This document shows, piece after piece, positions 57,280-64,000 of a DNA stretch of 64,000 bases. Position numbers and translations under genes: made by a program. Below the pieces are notes generated by a model. It had not been told where the DNA came from. It saw only the letters and a program-made list of their open reading frames with translations, and did not search any database. Source of the stretch: Vibrio metschnikovii CIP 69.14 (lineage in GTDB: Bacteria > Pseudomonadota > Gammaproteobacteria > Enterobacterales > Vibrionaceae); assembly GCF_000176155.1 (NCBI RefSeq), contig NZ_ACZO01000006.1, positions 62,001 to 126,000 of the forward strand, given 5' to 3'. Numbering within the stretch: position 1 is the first letter of the stretch; every line of letters starts with the position of its first letter.

Positions 57280-58152
57280 TTAATTAGGTTGGGTGTCGGC
57301 TGATTGGTAATCAGCCAGTGTCTCTTTTAGTGGTGAAACGTTGCGGCCTTGAGCGACAAACGCAGAGACAGTGTCTGGGAGTTTCGCAAGGACAGCTTGC
57401 GCTTCTTTTTTGCTCGAAAATTCAGCGAAAACGCAAGACCCGGTCCCGGTCAATCTTGACGGCGCGTATTGTAGCAGCCATGAAAGTTGCTTATCAACCT
57501 CTGGGTACTCCAATCGGACAATTTTTTCGCAATCGTTTTCGTAGTTCGCATTGAGTAGAGTATTAATATCACGTTTTGCTGTGTTTCTCGGTAATTTTGG
57601 ATGAGAAAAAATTACTTTTGTCGCAATACTCACATTTGGGCGAATCACGAGATAATGCTTTTCTTCGGGCTGTACCGGTTGGAGCTTTTCTCCAACACCT
57701 TCGGCAAAAGCGGAGAAGCCGTGAATAAAAACCGGAACATCGGCCCCTAAACTTAGACCTATCGTCGCGAGTTGATCATCGCTTAACCCACAGCCCCATA
57801 AATAATTGAGTGCGACCAACACCGTTGCCGCATTAGAAGAACCTCCACCAATCCCCCCGCCCATTGGTAAGCGTTTGGTTAGTTGAATATCTGCGCCGAA
57901 TGAGCTCTCGGTTTGCTGCTGTAAGGCGCAAGCCGCACGGTAAATAAGATTATCTTGCAGTGCGACGTCAGGCAGTTGCGGTGAGAGTGTGATTTGCCCT
58001 GTCTGATTCGCGGTAATCGTCAGTTCATCGCCATAATCGATAAATTGAAATAATGTTTGCAGGTCGTGATAACCATCAGCGCGTTGTCCGGTAATGTACA
58101 AAAACAGATTTAATTTAGCGGGCGATGGCCATACGGTTGGTCGTTGTATCAT
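57280..58152 (-). CDS. ispE: 4-diphosphocytidyl-2-C-methyl-D-erythritol kinase
   Basis: This GHMP kinase of 290 residues catalyses a step of the MEP isoprenoid pathway. [20 protein letters not shown] is the substrate motif near the N-terminus, and the ATP loop is [17 protein letters not shown] at about residues 95-111. The C-terminal [10 protein letters not shown] is present. The ATG at 58152 overlaps the lolB stop as ATGA, a typical coupled start; an upstream ATG at 58167 lies inside lolB. Confidence 0.95.
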   Translation of the reverse strand: MIQRPTVWPSPAKLNLFLYITGQRADGYHDLQTLFQFIDYGDELTITANQTGQITLSPQLPDVALQDNLIYRAACALQQQTESSFGADIQLTKRLPMGGGIGGGSSNAATVLVALNYLWGCGLSDDQLATIGLSLGADVPVFIHGFSAFAEGVGEKLQPVQPEEKHYLVIRPNVSIATKVIFSHPKLPRNTAKRDINTLLNANYENDCEKIVRLEYPEVDKQLSWLLQYAPSRLTGTGSCVFAEFSSKKEAQAVLAKLPDTVSAFVAQGRNVSPLKETLADYQSADTQPN

Positions 58153-58766
58153 GGCGTGAGTGTCCATTTAGATATCACAAGGTTAATCGAGGTGTCCTGT
58201 TGGGTGAGCAATACTCGGTCTGGCAGAGGGAGGGGTTTATCTTGCCAGAGATATTCGCGGTAGCGATGATAATCTACCGTCCAGCGCGAAAAACCTTGGT
58301 TTTTTTGTAATCTAGCCAAGGTATTGTTCGAATTTAATTCAAAGTGATCAGCTTGAGTGGGTAAGCCGACAATCCATGCTTGTAAAAGCTCAATAGGGAG
58401 CGTTAATCCAGTCAGAGAGGTAATCAATTGTTCGGCACTGTCAGCGCGGTAGACGTTGTCATCATGAGTGATGACTTGCGCGCCCTGTTGATCAATCGAC
58501 AAGTTTAATACCGTCTGTCCTAAAAAGGTCGTTAGGCGGAGCTGGGTTTGCTGAGGTGAAATTTGCCACTGAAAATTAAGAGATTGACGCTGATTGGGGT
58601 CAATATAGGCGAGTTTCCCAACCAGTTGAAACTGCGTAATGGTCTTTAAGCGAGCTTGGTGTGATTGCCATTCAACGTCCCTAATGGGGTCGGGAATGCT
58701 GCTACAGCCCCATAGTCCTAAGAGTAAGGTAATAATAAGAAAAATACGTGGCGGTGATATCATCAT
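58149..58766 (-). CDS. lolB: Outer-membrane lipoprotein receptor LolB
   Basis: This lipoprotein of about 205 residues has lipobox LLGLWGCSS. It accepts lipoproteins from LolA and inserts them in the outer membrane. The LolB pattern is visible in [35 protein letters not shown] and [13 protein letters not shown]. The frame is open to 58841, but the ATGs at 58766 and 58763 start a normal lipoprotein signal. It leads the lolB-ispE-prs group and is divergent from hemA, as in E. coli. Confidence 0.93.
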   Translation of the reverse strand: MMISPPRIFLIITLLLGLWGCSSIPDPIRDVEWQSHQARLKTITQFQLVGKLAYIDPNQRQSLNFQWQISPQQTQLRLTTFLGQTVLNLSIDQQGAQVITHDDNVYRADSAEQLITSLTGLTLPIELLQAWIVGLPTQADHFELNSNNTLARLQKNQGFSRWTVDYHRYREYLWQDKPLPLPDRVLLTQQDTSINLVISKWTLTP

Positions 58767-58923
58767 ATGCTCGTTATTTATCCATTTATGGGACACAAGA
58801 GCCGTCACTATACCATTGATATCACGAACTCGGGAAAACAAATCCCAATCGCTCTTTCAATAAATAGGTGCATCAAGTAAAATTCGCCGCTCAACCCACT
58901 TCTTATCAGAGAACCCTCGATAC

Positions 58924-60180
58924 ATGTCCTTGCTTGTTATTGGTATCAATCACAATACAGCTTCGGTTGAGTTGCGAGAAAAAGTGGCCTTTGGAGCAGA
59001 TAAACTGTCCGAAGCGTTGCGCCATTTATCTGGCCAACCTTACGTCAAGGGAAGTGTGATTTTATCAACCTGTAACCGAACCGAACTGTATTGTGACGTT
59101 AAGGTGGCAAGTAAGAATAAACTGATAGAGTGGTTATCTCAGTTTCATCAAGTCAATCTGGAAACCTTAAAGCCCAGTTTATATGTCCATGAAGAGCAAG
59201 CGGCAATCCGTCATCTGATGCGCGTTGCTTGTGGATTGGATTCATTAGTACTGGGCGAACCACAAATTTTGGGTCAAGTAAAACAAGCGTATGCGGATTC
59301 GCGAGAGAATCGCATGGTCGATTCGGCCTTAGATAAGTTGTTTCAAAAAGCGTTTTCGGTTGCTAAGCGTGTGCGGACTGAAACCGACATTGGTGGTCAT
59401 GCGGTCTCTGTTGCTTATGCCGCCTGTACGCTGGCAAAACATATTTTTGAATCGTTAACGCAGGCTACGGTGCTATTAGTTGGCGCAGGAGAGACCATCG
59501 AATTGGTCGCTAAACATTTGGACGGTCATGGTTGTAAACGAATGATCGTTGCTAACCGAACACGCGAACGGGCCATGGCATTAGCGCAAAATTTTGACGC
59601 TGAAGTGATTACCTTAAATGAGATTCCAGATTATTTAGCACAGGCGGATATTGTGATTAGTTCGACCGCTAGTCCGCTGCCCATCATCGGTAAAGGGATG
59701 GTCGAAAGCGCGCTCAAAGCGCGTCGTCATCAACCGATGCTGTTAGTCGATATTGCCGTTCCGCGTGATGTGGAATCACAAGTCAGTGAACTTGACGATG
59801 CTTATCTCTATTCAGTGGATGATTTACAATCGATTGTTGAGAGTAATATTGAGCAACGTAAGATTGAGGCGATTCAAGCCGAAGCGATCGTCAGCGAAGA
59901 AAGCGCAGAATTCATGAGTTGGATGCGCTCGCTGCAGGCGGTCGACAGCATTCGTGACTATCGTCAATCGGCGAACAATATCCGTGAAGAGTTACTCAGT
60001 AAAAGTTTACAAGCGTTAGCCGCTGGAGGCGATGCGGAAAAGTTATTGGTCGAATTAAGCAATAAACTCACCAATAGATTGATCCATACCCCAACGCGCG
60101 CGTTGCAGATGGCAGCCGAGCAAGGGGAGCCAGCAAAACTGGCAATTATTAGACAAAGTTTGGGTCTTGATGACCTGTAA
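58924..60180 (+). CDS. hemA: Glutamyl-tRNA reductase
   Basis: This 418-residue enzyme reduces glutamyl-tRNA to glutamate-1-semialdehyde, the first committed step of heme synthesis. [17 protein letters not shown] begins the catalytic domain, STCNRTELY holds the nucleophilic Cys50, and [17 protein letters not shown] is the tRNA/substrate segment. The NADPH-binding [17 protein letters not shown] and the C-terminal dimerisation helices complete it. It leads the operon that continues with prfA and prmC, as in E. coli. Confidence 0.97.
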   Translation: MSLLVIGINHNTASVELREKVAFGADKLSEALRHLSGQPYVKGSVILSTCNRTELYCDVKVASKNKLIEWLSQFHQVNLETLKPSLYVHEEQAAIRHLMRVACGLDSLVLGEPQILGQVKQAYADSRENRMVDSALDKLFQKAFSVAKRVRTETDIGGHAVSVAYAACTLAKHIFESLTQATVLLVGAGETIELVAKHLDGHGCKRMIVANRTRERAMALAQNFDAEVITLNEIPDYLAQADIVISSTASPLPIIGKGMVESALKARRHQPMLLVDIAVPRDVESQVSELDDAYLYSVDDLQSIVESNIEQRKIEAIQAEAIVSEESAEFMSWMRSLQAVDSIRDYRQSANNIREELLSKSLQALAAGGDAEKLLVELSNKLTNRLIHTPTRALQMAAEQGEPAKLAIIRQSLGLDDL

Positions 60181-60215
60181 TAATTTGTAAATCCTTATTT
60201 ATTAAAGAAGAAACT

Positions 60216-61304
60216 ATGAAAGCGTCGATTTTAGTTAAGCTTGAATCTTTGGTGGAGCGCTACGAAGAAGTGCAACACTTATTAGGCGATCCTGCCGTGA
60301 TCGGTGATCAAAATAAATTTCGATCGCTCTCAAAAGAGTATTCGCAACTCGAAGAAGTCACCAAATGCTTCCAAGCTTATCAGCAAGCTCAAGAAGACTT
60401 TGTCGCCGCAGAAGAGATGACCAAAGAAGACGATGCTGAAATGCGCGAAATGGCCCAAGATGAAATGAAAGCGGCTAAAGCGGAAATTGAACGCTTAAGT
60501 GCTGAGCTGCAAATTCTTCTGTTACCTAAAGATCCGAATGATGATCGCAACTGTTTCTTAGAAATTCGTGCTGGGGCGGGTGGTGATGAAGCCGGGATTT
60601 TTGCTGGTGATCTGTTCCGGATGTACAGCCGTTTTGCTGAGAAAAAAGGCTGGCGAATTGAAGTCATGTCGGCGAGTGAAGCTGAGCATGGTGGTTACAA
60701 AGAGATGATAGCCAAAGTTAATGGTGACGGAGCTTACGGGGTATTGAAATTTGAATCGGGCGGTCACCGAGTGCAACGTGTTCCCGCGACCGAATCTCAA
60801 GGTCGTGTACATACTTCTGCGTGTACTGTGGCTGTGATGCCAGAGATCCCCGAAGCCGAAATTCCTGAAATTAAAGCCAGCGATCTAAAAATCGATACTT
60901 TCCGCTCATCAGGAGCAGGTGGCCAGCACGTTAACACGACGGATTCAGCGATTCGAATTACCCACTTGCCAACGGGGATTGTGGTTGAGTGTCAGGATGA
61001 GCGTTCGCAACATAAGAACAAAGCTAAAGCGATGTCTGTGCTAGGCGCTCGGATTGTTCAAGCTGAAGAGAAAAAACGTGCGGCGGAAATCTCCGATACC
61101 CGACGCAATCTACTTGGCTCAGGCGATCGCAGTGATCGCATTCGAACTTACAACTATCCACAGAGCCGAGTGTCCGATCATCGTATTAACCTCACCATTT
61201 ATCGTCTCAATGAGGTGATGGAAGGCGATTTACAAGCCTTGATTGATCCTGTTGTCCAAGAGCATCAAGCGGATCTGCTGGCTGCGTTATCTGATAACCA
61301 TTAA
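60216..61304 (+). CDS. prfA: Peptide chain release factor 1
   Basis: This 362-residue release factor reads UAA and UAG. The codon-recognition PAT motif is in [12 protein letters not shown], and the GGQ motif ([13 protein letters not shown]) is the site methylated by PrmC, encoded just downstream. Length and domains are standard. Being intact, it should recognise the TAG inside cheV as a stop. Confidence 0.97.
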   Translation: MKASILVKLESLVERYEEVQHLLGDPAVIGDQNKFRSLSKEYSQLEEVTKCFQAYQQAQEDFVAAEEMTKEDDAEMREMAQDEMKAAKAEIERLSAELQILLLPKDPNDDRNCFLEIRAGAGGDEAGIFAGDLFRMYSRFAEKKGWRIEVMSASEAEHGGYKEMIAKVNGDGAYGVLKFESGGHRVQRVPATESQGRVHTSACTVAVMPEIPEAEIPEIKASDLKIDTFRSSGAGGQHVNTTDSAIRITHLPTGIVVECQDERSQHKNKAKAMSVLGARIVQAEEKKRAAEISDTRRNLLGSGDRSDRIRTYNYPQSRVSDHRINLTIYRLNEVMEGDLQALIDPVVQEHQADLLAALSDNH

Positions 61305-61317
61305 TTTATTCATTATC

Positions 61318-62160
61318 ATGACGATACAAGCTTTATTGGCTAAGGCTAAGCGGCAACTTATCGAGAGCGGCAGCGATTCGCCGTCTCTTGATGCCGCGCT
61401 GCTGCTTTGCCATGTGTTACAAAAACCGCGCTCCTATTTATTGACGTGGCCAGATAAAAGGCTCGATGCAGACGCTATTTCTGCTTTCGAGGTTTTGCTC
61501 GCACGGCGTATCGCCGGTGAGCCGATCGCTTATATTATTGGTGAACGCGAATTTTGGTCGTTACCTTTAAAAGTCGCACCATCGACCTTAATACCTCGTC
61601 CGGATACTGAACGCTTAGTTGAATTAGCACTGGATAAGGCTGTACTTATTGATGGCGATATCCTTGATCTAGGGACAGGAACTGGAGCTATCGCATTAGC
61701 GCTTGCTTCAGAGCTACCTCAGCGCCATGTGCTGGGGATCGATCTGCGTTCAGAGGCCGTTGAGCTTGCCGAGGATAATCGCAAACGATTACAGCTCTCC
61801 AATGTCACATTTTTGCAAGGCAGTTGGTTTACCCCTCTCGCTAACGGTATAAAGTTTGCTTTGATTGCTTCTAACCCGCCTTATATTGAGGAGCACGATC
61901 CCCATTTACAGCAAGGGGATGTCCGTTTTGAACCGAGAAGCGCTCTGGTCGCAGGCGATAATGGATTAGCCGATATTAAACATATCGCGACTTCGGCGCG
62001 TGAATATTTACTCGATCGAGGCTGGCTGTTGTTTGAACATGGTTATCAACAAGGCAAAGCAGTGCGAGCCATTTTGAGTGAACTTGGCTATCAGCAAGTG
62101 GTTACGGAGCAAGACTACGCTGGTAACGATCGAGTCACCTTGGGTCAATGTCGATTTTAA
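61318..62160 (+). CDS. prmC: Release factor glutamine methyltransferase PrmC
   Basis: This SAM methyltransferase of 280 residues methylates the Gln of the GGQ motif in release factors. The N-terminal helical domain contains SPSLDAALLLCHVL, and the catalytic domain has DILDLGTGTGAIALALA (SAM site) and the signature ASNPPYIEEHDPHL. The open frame begins at 61243 inside prfA, but the ATG at 61318 gives the family start. Confidence 0.95.
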   Translation: MTIQALLAKAKRQLIESGSDSPSLDAALLLCHVLQKPRSYLLTWPDKRLDADAISAFEVLLARRIAGEPIAYIIGEREFWSLPLKVAPSTLIPRPDTERLVELALDKAVLIDGDILDLGTGTGAIALALASELPQRHVLGIDLRSEAVELAEDNRKRLQLSNVTFLQGSWFTPLANGIKFALIASNPPYIEEHDPHLQQGDVRFEPRSALVAGDNGLADIKHIATSAREYLLDRGWLLFEHGYQQGKAVRAILSELGYQQVVTEQDYAGNDRVTLGQCRF

Positions 62161-62170
62161 AGAGGAACAC

Positions 62171-62554
62171 ATGTACGAAGTACTTAAATCACTCCATCTC
62201 TTCACTATAGCGACTAGCGCTTTCTTATTGAGTGTTCGTTATATTTTAATGATGATGGATTCCCATTGGTTACAACATAAGTTTCTGAAAATTTATCCGC
62301 ACATCAACGATAGCCTGTTATTAGTCACTGGCATTTGGCTTATTGTGATCACAGGCTTTATACCTTATACGGCTGCAGCGCCGTGGATGACCGATAAAAT
62401 TACTTGTGTCTTGGCTTATATTGCTTTGGGCTTTTTTGCGCTTAAGTTTGGTCGTAATAAGCTGCTACGCTCGTTTGCTTTTCTTGGCGCGATGGGCTGG
62501 CTGATCATGGCGGGTAAAGTGACGGCTTCTAAAGCACCGATGTTTTTCAGTTAA
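62171..62554 (+). CDS. SirB2-family membrane protein
   Basis: This protein of 127 residues has four predicted membrane segments (about 8-27, 48-68, 76-93 and 100-119). It matches the SirB family found between prmC and sirB1 in many gammaproteobacteria. Its function is unknown. AGAGG lies just before the ATG at 62171, 10 bases after prmC. Confidence 0.85.
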   Translation: MYEVLKSLHLFTIATSAFLLSVRYILMMMDSHWLQHKFLKIYPHINDSLLLVTGIWLIVITGFIPYTAAAPWMTDKITCVLAYIALGFFALKFGRNKLLRSFAFLGAMGWLIMAGKVTASKAPMFFS

Positions 62555-62575
62555 TATCATGGACTCGATAAATCA

Positions 62576-64000
<1,425 letters not shown>

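Overview
The window is a chromosomal segment of a Vibrio or a close relative. The evidence is a Vibrio-type polar flagellar cluster (flgO, flgP, flgT, sigma-54 and sigma-28 promoters, two tandem flagellins), an AinS/LuxM-type quorum-sensing pair, a GH20 chitobiase lipoprotein, and a gene order resembling the V. cholerae tilS-glnB-mltD-dnaQ-fadE-gmhA-purMN-upp-gltX-flagella-prs-hemA-kdsA stretch. I cannot name the species. No phage, insertion sequence, CRISPR array or genomic island was seen.

Layout. 1-9.5 kb: tail of tilS, glnB, a secreted or membrane EEP-family hydrolase, a divergent luxM-luxN quorum-sensing operon, psiE, mltD, gloB and a methyltransferase. 9.6-20.7 kb: rnhA (frameshifted), dnaQ, a TIGR03503 membrane protein, fadE, gmhA, yafJ, purM-purN under a PurR operator, upp, rluF and smrA. 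20.7-31.6 kb: tRNA-Pro, a TraB/GumN protein, a chitobiase, copA (frameshifted, behind a CueR-type promoter), gltX, an OmpA-family porin, an AP2-like hypothetical protein and tRNA-Arg. 31.7-52.3 kb: the flagellar block flgT | flgO-flgP | flgA-flgM-flgN | cheV (amber codon)-cheR | flgBCDE | flgFGHIJ | flgKL | flaA | flaC. 52.4-54.25 kb: an array of 15 tRNA genes (6 Leu-UAG, 5 Gln-UUG, 3 Met, 1 Leu-CAG) read leftward from one strong promoter. 54.4-64 kb: the leftward lolB-ispE-prs-pth-ychF group and the rightward hemA-prfA-prmC-sirB2-sirB1-kdsA group; kdsA is cut by the window edge.

How the genes work together. The flagellar block holds nearly a full set of rod, hook, ring, filament and outer-membrane-collar parts. 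Near-consensus sigma-54 sites precede flgB, flgF and flgK, a weaker one precedes flaA, and sigma-28 sites precede flgM and flaC, which fits the known Vibrio flagellar hierarchy. LuxM and LuxN form a self-contained acyl-homoserine-lactone synthase and receptor-kinase pair. prfA and prmC lie together, so release factor 1 sits beside the enzyme that methylates it.

Three normally intact, conserved genes (rnhA, copA, cheV) each carry one single-base lesion in this sequence. They are either recent mutations or uncorrected base-call errors; raw reads would decide. Many start codons were moved inward from the longest open frame on ribosome-binding-site spacing and family N-termini, as explained in the entries.
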